Source of the DNA: Microcoleus sp. FACHB-DQ6 | GTDB lineage: Bacteria > Cyanobacteriota > Cyanobacteriia > Cyanobacteriales > Microcoleaceae | NCBI GenBank assembly: GCA_014695175.1 | Contig: JACJNV010000374.1 | Coordinates: forward strand, 1 to 50,641 | Direction: 5' to 3' | DNA: 50,641 nucleotides | Shown: piece after piece, positions 26,900-36,350 of the stretch | Layout of the letters: every line of letters starts with the position of its first letter | Numbering within the stretch: position 1 is the first letter of the stretch | Program-made: the position numbers and the translations under genes | Notes under the pieces: generated by a model | The model's database searches: none | What the model was told of the DNA's origin: nothing | Seen by the model: the letters and a program-made list of their open reading frames with translations, nothing else

Positions 26900-27466
26900 C
26901 TATGAGTATTGACCTTTAGCCTCGATCAATGTGAGAATATCCTGCTGGACTTGTTGTGGAGATCGATCGCCATCAATAGTTAACAATTTGTTGCGGTGTT
27001 CGTAATACTCTAAAAGAGGAATAGTGCGTTCGTGGAACAAATCGAGGCGACGCTGTAAAATTTCAGGGTGGTCATCCGATCGATCGCGCTCGATCGACCT
27101 GCTCAGCAAAACCTCGATCGGCACTTTCAGCCAAACTGCCCAATCTAGCTCCTGCGCCAACTCCTCTAATAAAAAATCCAAATCCTCAGCTTGAAAAGCC
27201 GTTCGCGGATAGCCCTCCAATACCCAGCCATTAAAGACATCCCACAGCAGCAGCCGGCGGCGAAAGAATTCAATCATAGTTGCATCGGGAACTAATTCCC
27301 CTCTTTCGACATAAGACACCGCCCGCTTGCCTAAATCTGTGTCTTCTGCGATCGCCTCCCGTAGAATGTCCCCCACAGCCAGCAAAGGAAGGCTCAAATT
27401 GCTGCACAGTAGTTCAGCCTGAGTTCCCTTTCCCGCTCCTGGCCCTCCCAGAATCACCACTCTCAC
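26900..27466 (-). CDS. Adenylate kinase (short-LID type)
   Basis: A 188-residue protein from GTG 27466, chosen because AGGAG lies 8 nt upstream; a TTG start 30 bp earlier has no such site. P-loop GGPGAGKGTQ, NMP-binding region AVGDILREAIAEDTDLGKRA, GWVLEGYPRTAFQAEDLD (GYPRT for the usual GFPRT), and RDRSDDHPEILQRRLDLFHE, which replaces a long LID. It would convert AMP and ATP to two ADP, but a different nucleoside monophosphate is possible. The usual cyanobacterial adk sits in the ribosomal-protein cluster, so this looks like a second copy. Confidence 0.85.
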   Translation of the reverse strand: MRVVILGGPGAGKGTQAELLCSNLSLPLLAVGDILREAIAEDTDLGKRAVSYVERGELVPDATMIEFFRRRLLLWDVFNGWVLEGYPRTAFQAEDLDFLLEELAQELDWAVWLKVPIEVLLSRSIERDRSDDHPEILQRRLDLFHERTIPLLEYYEHRNKLLTIDGDRSPQQVQQDILTLIEAKGQYS

Positions 27467-27690
27467 AGTCTCTGCTCCTAGTGCCGCGACATTCAAATTT
27501 TACGCGATGTGTGTACCTTTTCTTAAAAGCCCTGGACGCCGCCAGACTCTCATCACCTTGGTTTTTCACCCTATAACTGTATAAATGTCAAGCTCCACGC
27601 CGTATTTTGGTAAAAAACCCCGTTTCTGTGTAAGTGCTAATTGAGTTCAAAAATCGCACAAACGACTGCGAATGCCACTGCAGCTAGCTT

Positions 27691-27756
27691 TTGACAACTT
27701 GTATATCTAGTGTTCGATCCGATGTGCACTCGGCCCCGTACACTATATATTGTCAA
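27691..27756. repeat. Imperfect inverted repeat in a 356-bp non-coding stretch
   Basis: TTGACAACTTGTATATCTAGTG (27691) is mirrored by CACTATATATTGTCAA (27741-27756), with a GC-rich middle. It could form a hairpin or act as paired promoter-like boxes for the gene at 27823. No other structure is seen in 27467-27690. Confidence 0.4.
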
Positions 27757-27822
27757 GCAGGCTTCAGCCGCGCCAAGGTCGGAGCTGCACTCAAGACTTA
27801 GTTGCTGATTAAATATTGCCCT

Positions 27823-28350
27823 ATGGTTGCTCAGTTACAAACCCCTAAACTAAATTTAAACCACAGCTTGCCCTACACAGTTCAAGGGCTGGTGCAAGTC
27901 TTTACAGGCCCGCACCGCTGCTTTTTTACCAGTGTCATGGCTCAGGCCCTCCGAATTGCAGGACAGGGAGCTCCCGTGCTAGCGGTGCAGTTCCTCAAAG
28001 GGGGAATTAATCAAGGGCATCAGCATCCGGTGCGGCTGGGGCAAAATTTAGATTGGGTGCGCTGCGATTTGTCACGCTGCATTGAGAATGCCGATTTAGA
28101 TGAGCTGGAGACGCGATCGCTCCAACAATTGTGGCAGTATGTTCAAAATGCAGTGCGCGAAGGTCGTTATTCCTTAGTTATTCTCGATGAATTGAGTTTA
28201 GCGGTTAATTTGGGCTTGATTCCCGAAGCCGAAGTGGTGGCATTGATTGACAACAAGCCGCATCATTTGGATATGATTTTTACCGGGCCATCCATGCCGC
28301 AAAGAATTTTGGATGTAGCCGACCAAATTACTGAAATTCGCCGCAGTTAA
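27823..28350 (+). CDS. CobO/BtuR-like P-loop-fold protein with a degenerate Walker A
   Basis: 175 residues from ATG 27823 (an upstream in-frame TTG is less likely). The fold and order match cob(I)alamin adenosyltransferases of the CobA/BtuR family: LAVQFLKGG after the first helix, SLVILDELSLAVNLGLI (Walker B-like) and MIFTGPSMPQRILDVADQIT at the end. Where CobO has a P-loop of the GxGKGKTT type, this protein has VFTGPHRCFFTSVM, without the lysine. It therefore probably does not bind ATP in the usual way, and the adenosylation role should not be assumed. It is followed by a good terminator. Confidence 0.75.
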   Translation: MVAQLQTPKLNLNHSLPYTVQGLVQVFTGPHRCFFTSVMAQALRIAGQGAPVLAVQFLKGGINQGHQHPVRLGQNLDWVRCDLSRCIENADLDELETRSLQQLWQYVQNAVREGRYSLVILDELSLAVNLGLIPEAEVVALIDNKPHHLDMIFTGPSMPQRILDVADQITEIRRS

Positions 28351-28366
28351 GGACAATGATTCAAGT

Positions 28367-28397
28367 TGCGAGCTCCTTTTTAGCGCTCGCATTTTTT
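28367..28397 (+). terminator. Intrinsic terminator of the CobO-like gene
   Basis: The seven-base stem TGCGAGC / GCTCGCA with an about 11-base loop is followed by TTTTTT (28392-28397), 17 bp after the stop codon. Confidence 0.75.
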
Positions 28398-28401
28398 ATG
28401 T

Positions 28402-28439
28402 AAAAAAATAGGCGATCGCTTAGCTCAAAGAGCGATCGC
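28402..28439 (-). terminator. Intrinsic terminator of the small minus-strand gene
   Basis: On the minus strand the HIP1-containing stem GCGATCGCT / AGCGATCGC is followed by CTATTTTTTT. It faces the plus-strand terminator, so the two convergent genes are insulated from each other. Confidence 0.65.
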
Positions 28440-28463
28440 ACGCTGATCAATTTACCAGCGACG

Positions 28464-28643
28464 TTACGCTTGAACTACCGGATCGAACACAACAGTCAAT
28501 CGATCCGTCGGAACCATCCGTTTGAGAATTTTCAAGTGACCGTCTGCATCAGACCAACTGCGAAACTCACCCACAACCACCTTTTCCACATTTGGAAGCG
28601 AGCGAACTATAGTCCACGGCTTGAGACGTTTTTCTTGCAACAT
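28464..28643 (-). CDS. Small conserved cyanobacterial protein, function unknown
   Basis: 59 residues from ATG 28643, with AAGGA about 13 nt upstream. The frame is open 28 codons further, but that part is not protein-like. MLQEKRLKPWTIVRSLPN, VVVGEFRSWSDADGHLKIL and RLTVVFDP are the recognisable parts. Similar proteins of this size are frequent in cyanobacteria. Basic and aromatic residues alternate, there is no signal or membrane segment, and no function is assigned. Confidence 0.7.
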   Translation of the reverse strand: MLQEKRLKPWTIVRSLPNVEKVVVGEFRSWSDADGHLKILKRMVPTDRLTVVFDPVVQA

Positions 28644-28945
28644 AATAGATATATTTCCTTGGTAAATTGGAGCAAAAGCCAGTCCCCATGCTTTGGCAGG
28701 GCCGAGGACTGGCTTTTGACTTTGCAAACTTGCCCTTCTCTAAGAACATAGCACAAAAAAAATAGTTTGTGATTATATCTTATTTTCCGCTTTCTTTATA
28801 CCTAATTCCTACCTGACAAATGATTAAACTAAAAACTTGTTAATTCTTTAATTCGCAACTCAAAACTATTTCATGACTCACACTTGGACTACGCTTGGGG
28901 TGCAGCGTGACTAATAAATTTTGCCTTCTACCTTCTACCTTCCCT

Positions 28946-30445
28946 TTACAAATCCCGCCGCGACAGCAGAAACCAGATCCCACCCAAACCCAAAACACCG
29001 CACAAAACCCCGCCTTCCCACCCAAAAACAGTCCCCCCCGGCAAATGTCCAGGCTTTGCTTTAGAAGTAAAATTCAGCTCCGAATAGTATACCCACTGGC
29101 TGTTAACCCGCCAGCCCACTCGATCGCCAAACTTCTCCCAAACTGTAGCATCATAAACACCAGCCTTTCCTCCCGACTTTACCCACAAACCCTTTTGCAC
29201 AGAAAAACCAAATCTGCGGTGACTGTGGCGCACCCAAAGTTGATCGATAGTCTGCAAATCCTTAGCTGGAAACTTCCTAATATCTTCCTCGCTCAAATAA
29301 CCCCGTGAAACTTGCTGCATCACCTCCAGCATTTTCACAGAAGTTTCCTCATCAGCACCACGCCAATTTTTAGCAGCCAGCAGCCTTGCCAAGTGAGAAT
29401 AATCAATACCTTTTTCGGACTCTAAATTCACAGAAATTAGCGGAGAATCAGTCACAGGTTGAGTCGGTACAGAAGGACTAACAACAGTTGGCTGCTGCGA
29501 CTTTTCCAGCACAGGGACAACAACAACCGGAGGTTTTAAAGCATCCAAAACTTCCACAGCCGATTTGTAGCGATCTTTAACATATTCCTGAATCAACTTA
29601 TCCAAAACCTGACCTAAATCCTCGCTAATTTGTGTTCCTTTTGGCAAAGCCTCCCTCCAAAGCCACCGGCCTTCAAGCGGATCGTAAAGGTCATCGTGAA
29701 TGTCGCCGTAGATATCCAGATAAGGCATAACAGAAGTCAGCAAGCGAATGCAAGTCACCCCCAAACTATAAAGGTCGCTAGCAGGAACAGCCCTACCGTG
29801 ACGCTGTTCTAGAGCCGCGTAGCCGGGAGTTCCCAACTTAGTTCCTGTTTTGGTCGGAGCAGCAGCTACTACCTGTTTAGAAACCCCAAAATCTATCAGC
29901 ACTAACTTACGATCGCGAGAGCGGCGGATCACATTCTCAGGCTTAATATCGCGGTGAATTACATTTCTGTCGTGAACAAACTTCAATAAAGGCAACAAAT
30001 CTAACAGCAGTTCGCAAATTTTAATTTCGCTATAAGCACCGTACTTTTCTAACTCATCCTTTAAATTATAGCCATCAATAAACTCTTGCACTAAATACAA
30101 GCGCCCATCTTCCTCAAAATAAGAAATTAATTGAGGAATTTGCGGGTGCTTCAGTTCGTATAACCGCCTTGCCTCTTGTTCAAACAGCCGAACATATTTT
30201 TTAAAATGACCGGGCTTCCGCTGAAACTCTTGAGGGGGTGACAACTGTTTAATTACGCACAATTCCTCAAATTTTCCATGATTAACAGCTCGGAAAGTCC
30301 TACCAAATCCCCCATCGCGCAGCGGTTCAGTTGCTGCATAAAGGTCTTTTAGTAGCAGCTTTGAACCACAATTAAGACAATACTTTGTGCCTGGTGGGTT
30401 CTGACGCTTGTCTCTTGGGCAATCGAGATTAAGGCAGTATGTCAT
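28946..30445 (-). CDS. Zinc-ribbon serine/threonine kinase with GUN4 domain and C-terminal membrane helix
   Basis: A 499-residue protein. Residues 1-30: four-cysteine zinc ribbon (C4, C9, C23, C26). Residues about 35-300: Hanks-type kinase with glycine loop DGGFGRTF, lysine in CVIKQL, VIHRDIKPENVIRR, LVLIDFGVSK and GTPGYAALEQ. Residues about 340-465: GUN4-type domain (YSHLARLLAAKNWRGADEET, RGYLSEEDIRKFPAKDL, IDQLWVRHSHRRFGFSVQK). It ends in a hydrophobic segment, GVLCGVLGLGGIWFLLSRRD. All kinase residues needed for catalysis are present. GUN4 binds tetrapyrroles in the chlorophyll pathway, so the kinase may sense porphyrins; that is inference. Confidence 0.9.
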   Translation of the reverse strand: MTYCLNLDCPRDKRQNPPGTKYCLNCGSKLLLKDLYAATEPLRDGGFGRTFRAVNHGKFEELCVIKQLSPPQEFQRKPGHFKKYVRLFEQEARRLYELKHPQIPQLISYFEEDGRLYLVQEFIDGYNLKDELEKYGAYSEIKICELLLDLLPLLKFVHDRNVIHRDIKPENVIRRSRDRKLVLIDFGVSKQVVAAAPTKTGTKLGTPGYAALEQRHGRAVPASDLYSLGVTCIRLLTSVMPYLDIYGDIHDDLYDPLEGRWLWREALPKGTQISEDLGQVLDKLIQEYVKDRYKSAVEVLDALKPPVVVVPVLEKSQQPTVVSPSVPTQPVTDSPLISVNLESEKGIDYSHLARLLAAKNWRGADEETSVKMLEVMQQVSRGYLSEEDIRKFPAKDLQTIDQLWVRHSHRRFGFSVQKGLWVKSGGKAGVYDATVWEKFGDRVGWRVNSQWVYYSELNFTSKAKPGHLPGGTVFGWEGGVLCGVLGLGGIWFLLSRRDL

Positions 30446-30768
30446 ATATTAAAAAAATGCGAACAAAATTATACTCAGGGTTTTATATTATTCAAGAGTC
30501 CGATCGCGAGCTGGTTTTTGTAGAGGCGAAACCTCGAACCTTACGGAGGCGGCCGCCACCCTCGCGATCGGAGGGGGCGCTCTCGCCAGACTGCCCCTGA
30601 GCAAGTATAACTCTCTTGAGGGTTTGACCTCAAACTCGAAGTCCACATCTAACCTTAGACTCCGAGCCGTGCAATACATTTGATTTAGTGGTCAAATAGC
30701 CCCTAGATCAAACAGAAATAGTAATTTATTACCAGCCCCGTGAGCTTTGCAACGCCAAAAAAACTGAG

Positions 30769-30892
30769 GATTCCGCCTGAGATATAATTTTATTGCCAGA
30801 GAGAAGCACATTAACGGGAGCCACAGCTTCCGCCAAGTTCGATCGGCTTTAATATTTTAGCAGCATAATTTATTACCTAACCAGGCGGAATC
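30769..30892. mobile_element. Short element bounded by inverted GATTCCGCCTG ends
   Basis: GATTCCGCCTG (30769-30779) and CAGGCGGAATC (30882-30892) are perfect 11-bp inverted ends around about 100 bp without coding capacity. It lies in the 609-bp gene-free stretch 30446-31054. The left part of that stretch (30490-30680) is GC-rich and unassigned, and the right part is the upstream region of the next gene. Confidence 0.5.
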
Positions 30893-31054
30893 AACAATCC
30901 AAAACTCCCCAACAAACGCACGTTAAAATAAAGACTAGGTTGCGCGATCGTAATCCGAGCGCGACCAGACAATTAGCCAGTTTTCCCTGTTTCCTTTTTT
31001 CAGCTATTACCAGTTACATCTAATTCGATCGGTCTACTTAATTAGGAATCGCCA

Positions 31055-32506
31055 GTGACACCAAAACTACAGCCCTCTCCCACTCCAAACTCCCGCATAA
31101 AATCACCAAAAGTACCCTGGTTCGAGCGGTTCATGGCACTGGTCGCCCTAGGAAATTTAAGCCTAGTATTATTTGACATAACTTACGTCCCCGGTCGAGA
31201 TTTCTACTTCCGGCAACTGCCAGTTCTAACTCAAGTATACGACCCATTTAAAGGAATTAAACCCCACCGAGACACCCAGCAATATCTGGAAACCTTAGAA
31301 GAATTAAAAACTCAAGTAGTGCAAACAGGGTTGCCCTCTCCCCAAGTAGCAGCCAAATTGCAGGAAATAAACAATCTGAGCGCGAAAATGATCGACGAAG
31401 ATCCCTTTCGAGTAGCATCAAAAAGTGGCACCCTAGAAAAAATAAAAGACCGGATGCGCGATCGCGTCCCGAATCCCCAAGACTCCGCTAAACAATCATT
31501 CCAAAGATTCTGGAGCCAAGACTATTTAAACAAACAAGGCTGGCAAAAAGAAATCAAGTGGTTTGACTCCAAAATCAAGCCATTAATCGCCACCAACTAT
31601 TTCCGCGAGATTGGAGACAACGGCGAATTCACCGATAACTTCTGGCAAATCGACCTGCCCTTTATTGCCATATTCGCGATCGAATTTCTAGCCCGTACCT
31701 ACTTGATCAGCCGCCGCCACCGCAGCGTCACTTGGCGAGCAGCCATGCTGTGGCGATGGTACGACATCTTCCTGCTTCTCCCATTCTGGCGCCTGTTGCG
31801 AGTATTACCCGTCACAATTCGCATCCACCAAGCCAAAATGCCAGATCTCCAACCCATACGCAGCCAAATCAGCCGAGGTTTCGTGGCCAACTTCGCCCAA
31901 GAATTGACCGAAGTAGTAGTAATTCAACTCATCAACCAGATGCAACAATCAATTACCACAGGCGAACTCGCCCGTCAACTATTTCAATCTCAAAAACAGC
32001 GCTATCTAGACATCAACAATATCAATGAAATAGAAGCGATCGCCACCCATCTAGTCCAAATAACCGTCTACAAAGTCCTCCCCCAACTCCAGCCAGACCT
32101 AGAAGCCCTCCTCCGGTACAATATTGAAAGCTTGCTCAAACAATCCCCCCTCTATCAAGGATGGAAGCAAGTACCTGGGCTGGGAAACCTGCCCGAACAG
32201 CTAGCACAGCAATTAGTTGCAGAACTGTCAAAATTAGTCACTCTCGGCCCCCAAGATGCCTACGAAGCCTTCAAAATCGCCAGCGAAGACCCCATAAGCA
32301 TCAAACTCTCCAGCCAGCTAGTCCAACATTTCGGGCAAGCTTTAGGAACCGAACTGCAACAGCAGCACACCTGGCAAGAAATACAACTGCTGCTGTGCGA
32401 CTTCCTAGAAGAGTTCAAAATCAACTACATTCAGCGGTTGAGCGAAGAAGACTTCGAGAAAATTTTAGAACAAGCCAAAGAACTGCAACGGATAGCCCCG
32501 CGTTAG
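31055..32506 (+). CDS. Cyanobacterial membrane protein with an arginine-rich channel-like segment
   Basis: A 483-residue protein starting at GTG 31055 (TAGGAA upstream). One membrane segment is near residue 30 (MALVALGNLSLVLFDITYV). A charged region follows, then a membrane pair around residues 205-260 (FIAIFAIEFLARTYLISRRH and WYDIFLLLPFWRLLRVLPVT). The spacing of arginines in the second pair recalls the S4 helix of voltage-sensor domains, but no pore motif is visible. The C-terminal half is soluble and helical (FAQELTEVVVIQLINQMQQS). It belongs to an unnamed cyanobacterial family. An ion-channel relation is inference. Confidence 0.7.
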   Translation: MTPKLQPSPTPNSRIKSPKVPWFERFMALVALGNLSLVLFDITYVPGRDFYFRQLPVLTQVYDPFKGIKPHRDTQQYLETLEELKTQVVQTGLPSPQVAAKLQEINNLSAKMIDEDPFRVASKSGTLEKIKDRMRDRVPNPQDSAKQSFQRFWSQDYLNKQGWQKEIKWFDSKIKPLIATNYFREIGDNGEFTDNFWQIDLPFIAIFAIEFLARTYLISRRHRSVTWRAAMLWRWYDIFLLLPFWRLLRVLPVTIRIHQAKMPDLQPIRSQISRGFVANFAQELTEVVVIQLINQMQQSITTGELARQLFQSQKQRYLDINNINEIEAIATHLVQITVYKVLPQLQPDLEALLRYNIESLLKQSPLYQGWKQVPGLGNLPEQLAQQLVAELSKLVTLGPQDAYEAFKIASEDPISIKLSSQLVQHFGQALGTELQQQHTWQEIQLLLCDFLEEFKINYIQRLSEEDFEKILEQAKELQRIAPR

Positions 32507-32507
32507 G

Positions 32508-32640
32508 GCGTGTCCTGACTCGGAAATCCCCAAACCGTTCGGGCAAGTCTCCCTACGCGGTGTCCGCTGGGTAGCGGTACAACACCGCTTCCACGAACAA
32601 CCGATTGTAGGCAGACTGTCCCACCCACATAACCTTCACA
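32508..32640 (-). pseudogene. IS5-family transposase remnant, frameshifted and truncated
   Basis: On the minus strand one frame encodes AYNRLFVEAVLYRY and the next frame DLPERFGDFRVRTR. Together these match the N-terminal helix region of IS5-type (DUF4096-like) transposases (NRLFVEAVLYRYRAG, WRDLPERFGDFR). A frameshift separates the halves, and the match ends 2 bp after the stop of the preceding gene. The catalytic DDE part is missing, so it cannot be active. Confidence 0.7.
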
Positions 32641-33524
32641 TCCGCGCAACAAATCTTCGATCCTTTGCCACTGTTAATCCCGTAGCGCATAACGGCGGCT
32701 TGTCGTGCCGATCGAATCCTTCTAGTCGGCTGTATCTCTCCTTTACATCAACTGATGACAAACCCTAGTCTCTCGGATTTGAAGAACCTTAAAATCCTTG
32801 GCAGCCCTCTGTTCACCTCTAGTACCGAATTCACTATTAAGCTGAGATAGTTTCCCAGAATTAAAAGAATAACCCTAACCCTCTTCTGTGTCATAATGCC
32901 CTCTGTTCCACCGCTCTACTTATTTTTTTCTTCCCCAATTAGCAATTAGCAATTACCCTGCTGTAACTCCTGCAAATGAAACTTGCGGGAATTGTAAAGT
33001 TTCATTTGCGATCGGCATTCTCTACCAGAGTCATCAGCAGAGTTGTGCATCAAATCTTCAGCGCGGTAGCGAGTTAGACCGCCGTTACGGTTCTCAGCGG
33101 CCTAGCGTGTCATTTTTTTAGCGCGAAGGGTCACTTTTTTTAGACGTATATTATATCAATTTATATGTAAGTTTGATGATTTTATACTTTTTATTACCAC
33201 TGTGTAAAGTAAAGTTAAAAACTACTACACATATCTCTAAACGAGGTAATCTATTAGATATGATTTCTAAATGCTTTGCTAAGCGATAAAAAAAATTACA
33301 ACGGCTAGAAAAAAAAGAAGGCGCGTCAGCATTTTTAGTCAGCTATAATTATAAAGCTTTCAGGGAAAATACCTAAGTAGCAATGCTTGTTCAAGTAAAT
33401 TACTTTCTAAAAATTTACACTAACTATTATAGATTGCTTTTCAATATATATTTCCTCAGCCTCATTTCACTAAATCCCCTGAGATTTTTCAGCCAACTCG
33501 TTACCCCAGGAGTAACACCAATCA
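32641..33524. other. Gene-free upstream region of the histidine-kinase operon
   Basis: No credible gene on either strand. The first about 200 bp may be decayed IS sequence. Bases 33120-33380 are very A/T-rich (ATTATATCAATTTATATG) and probably hold the promoter of the kinase operon. A short frame at 33383 overlaps the kinase in another phase and is not protein-like. Confidence 0.5.
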
Positions 33525-36350
33525 ATGTCACAGACCTCTCCAACCACTTTTCTGTCAAACCGTTCTCAAAAGAAGCTGTCACTTCGCCTGATTTTAGTGT
33601 TGCCTTTTGTTCTGCAAATCTTTGCAACCGTCGGGCTGACAGGCTGGCTATCCTTACGCAACGGGCAAAAAGCAGTCAACGAAGTTGCCAGCCAGTTGCG
33701 GAGTGAAATTACGGCCCGCATCCAGCAGCAGCTCAACACATACGTAGATACAGCCCCTCGCGTCAATCAACTGAATGCCAATGCCCTTCGACTAGGATAC
33801 TTAAATCCCGACGAATTGGAGAGTACGGAACGCTATTTGTGGGAGCAAATTCAAGCATTTCCTTCTCTACCCAATATGGGTTTTGCTACTAAAACTGGAG
33901 AATTCATTGCCATTGAACGCCAAGAGAATGGCAAAGTAGTTTTTAAAATAGCAGACAAAGAGCATCGGAATGAACTTCATATTTATGAATCTGATAGCAA
34001 AGGCAATCAAACGAAGCTCTTAACAGTCTCCCGCAACTACAATATACTCAGCCGTTCATGGTATAAAGACAGTGTACGCTTAGGCAAGCCGACATGGAGC
34101 GAAATTTTTTCACTTACAGGTCAGAAAACGCTCTCGCTTCCTGCCGGACATCCAGTTTATGACGACAGTGGCGAACTGCGCGGGGTATTCGTTGCTAATT
34201 TTCTGATCTCTTTCCTCAGTGACTTCCTGCACAGCTTAAACATCGGTCGATCGGGACAGACATTCATTATGGAACGTTCTGGACTCCTAGTAGCCAGTTC
34301 AACTCTCAAAGAAGCATTTATCACCAACAATGACCAGCTCGATCGCCTGAATGCTTTAGATAGCACAGATGATTTAATTCGGCTGACAACAGCGCATTTA
34401 AAAGAACACTTTGGCGACCTGATTAAAATTAACAGATCTCAGCAATTGGATTTTACGATCGCCGGCCAGCGACAATTCCTCCAAGTTATGCCGTTTCAGG
34501 ATAGCCGAGGATTGGACTGGCTCATTGTCGTCGTAGTTCCTGAAAGCGATTTCATGGATCAAATTAACGCCAATACCCAGACTACTATTTTGTTGTGTGT
34601 GGGAGCCTTGGCGCTAGCTACCGTTTTGGGAATCTTAACCGCACGCTGGATTACCAGCCCGATTCTCCGTTTGAGCGCAGCTTCTAGGGCGATCGCCAGT
34701 GGCGACTTAAAAGAAAATGTACAGGTAAAAGGCGTAGAAGAACTAGAAGTTCTGGGTCAGTCTTTCAACCTCATGGCACAACAGTTGCGCGAATCCTTTG
34801 AGGCGCTAGCCAAGACCAATTCCGAGCTAGAAATCCGAGTAGAACAACGCACTGCTGAACTCACGGAAGCCAAACAAATCGCTGATACTGCCAACCAAGC
34901 TAAAAGTGAATTTTTAGCGAATATGAGTCACGAATTGAGAACGCCACTCAATGGAATTTTAGGATACGCTCAAATCCTAGAACGCTCAAAAACGATGGCT
35001 CCGAAAGATATCCAAGGCATCAGTATTATTCACCAGTGTGGTTCCCACCTGTTAACCCTGATTAATGACATCTTAGACCTCGCTAAAATTGAAGCTCAGA
35101 AATTGGAACTGTACGCGAAAGATTTCCATTTTCCTTCCTTTTTGCAGGGAGTCGCGGAAATCTGCCGCATCCGAGCCGAACAAAAAGGAATTGCTTTTGT
35201 TTATCAACCCAGTTTGGAAATTCCTGCTGGCATCTACGCTGACGAGAAACGCTTGCGACAGGTACTAATTAACTTACTGAGCAATGCAATTAAGTTTACA
35301 GACTCAGGACGAGTGACTTTTAAGATAGAACATCTGGAAAAGGGCACAGGTGAAAAGGTACAAACCAATGAGCAAACGCCAGCCTCACCAATTCACAAAA
35401 TTAGGTTTCAAATTGAAGATACTGGCGTGGGTATGACACCCGAACAATTAAAAAAAATATTTTTGCCTTTTGAACAGGTAGGAGACAGCAAGCGTCAGGC
35501 GGAAGGAACCGGACTCGGTTTAACAATTAGCCAGAAAATTGTCGAAATGATGGGTAGTACAATTCAAGTAAAAAGTCAGTCAGGAGTCGGCAGTGTTTTT
35601 TGGCTAGATTTGGATTTACCCGAAGCGGCAGACTGGGCAAATACAGCCACGGTTGCCAAGCCAAGAAAGCTGGTTGGCTACCAAGGTAGAAAGCAAAAAG
35701 TTTTGGTTGTGGATGACAAATGGGAAAACCTCTCGGTCATTGTCAATCTCCTAGAGCCCCTCGGCTTTGAAGTAACCGAAGCTAAAAACGGTCAAGAGGG
35801 TTTAGAAAAAGTAGAAGAGTTTAAGTTCGATTTGATTATCACTGACTTAGTGATGCCAGTGTTAGATGGCTTTGAGATGATGCGCCGTATCCGAAATTTG
35901 CCACACTATAAAGACGTGGCAATCATTGCTTCCTCTGCCAGTGTATTTGCTACCGACCAACATAAAAGTTTGGAGGGGGGAGCCAACGATTTTGTCGGTA
36001 AGCCAGTGCAGGCAGAAGAGCTATTTGAGATATTGCAAAAGTATTTAAAACTTGAATGGATATATGAGGAACGAAAAAATGAAAAAATCAGCGCTATTCC
36101 TTTTTCATCAGATCCTCAATCACTTTCTGAATCTACCTCTGTAGTGGCTCCCCCGCCAGGAGAAATGGAACTTTTATTTGAACTGGCGATGAGAGGCAAC
36201 GTGAAAGGAATTGTGAAGCGCAGTGAGCACCTAGAGAAGTTAGATCAGCAATTTGTGCCCTTTGCTGTTGAGCTGCGCCAGTTAGCCCAAGGCTATCAAG
36301 TCAAAAAAATCAAAGAGTTTATTACATCCCACAGGGTAGAAAAAGAATGA
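33525..36350 (+). CDS. Hybrid sensor histidine kinase (Cache-HAMP-HisKA-HATPase-REC)
   Basis: A 941-residue protein. Order: membrane helix (about 20-40), extracytoplasmic double-Cache sensor (about 45-340), second helix ([19 protein letters not shown]), HAMP (about 370-420), short coiled coil, HisKA with [20 protein letters not shown] (phospho-His about 470), HATPase with [21 protein letters not shown] and [13 protein letters not shown], then a receiver domain with [22 protein letters not shown] (phospho-Asp about 776) and FVGKPVQ. The last about 90 residues are a helical tail of the Hpt type in position but without a clear histidine motif. It overlaps the next gene by 4 bp. The signal is unknown but is sensed outside the cytoplasm. 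Confidence 0.93.
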   Translation: MSQTSPTTFLSNRSQKKLSLRLILVLPFVLQIFATVGLTGWLSLRNGQKAVNEVASQLRSEITARIQQQLNTYVDTAPRVNQLNANALRLGYLNPDELESTERYLWEQIQAFPSLPNMGFATKTGEFIAIERQENGKVVFKIADKEHRNELHIYESDSKGNQTKLLTVSRNYNILSRSWYKDSVRLGKPTWSEIFSLTGQKTLSLPAGHPVYDDSGELRGVFVANFLISFLSDFLHSLNIGRSGQTFIMERSGLLVASSTLKEAFITNNDQLDRLNALDSTDDLIRLTTAHLKEHFGDLIKINRSQQLDFTIAGQRQFLQVMPFQDSRGLDWLIVVVVPESDFMDQINANTQTTILLCVGALALATVLGILTARWITSPILRLSAASRAIASGDLKENVQVKGVEELEVLGQSFNLMAQQLRESFEALAKTNSELEIRVEQRTAELTEAKQIADTANQAKSEFLANMSHELRTPLNGILGYAQILERSKTMAPKDIQGISIIHQCGSHLLTLINDILDLAKIEAQKLELYAKDFHFPSFLQGVAEICRIRAEQKGIAFVYQPSLEIPAGIYADEKRLRQVLINLLSNAIKFTDSGRVTFKIEHLEKGTGEKVQTNEQTPASPIHKIRFQIEDTGVGMTPEQLKKIFLPFEQVGDSKRQAEGTGLGLTISQKIVEMMGSTIQVKSQSGVGSVFWLDLDLPEAADWANTATVAKPRKLVGYQGRKQKVLVVDDKWENLSVIVNLLEPLGFEVTEAKNGQEGLEKVEEFKFDLIITDLVMPVLDGFEMMRRIRNLPHYKDVAIIASSASVFATDQHKSLEGGANDFVGKPVQAEELFEILQKYLKLEWIYEERKNEKISAIPFSSDPQSLSESTSVVAPPPGEMELLFELAMRGNVKGIVKRSEHLEKLDQQFVPFAVELRQLAQGYQVKKIKEFITSHRVEKE

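Noticed and set aside
30480-30700. GC-rich block upstream of the kinase-GUN4 gene, considered as an IS end or ncRNA
   Set aside because: No matching inverted end, no known RNA fold and no transposase fragment could be recognised.
33383-33706. 107-codon frame at the start of the kinase gene
   Set aside because: It overlaps the 941-residue kinase in another phase and has no family features.
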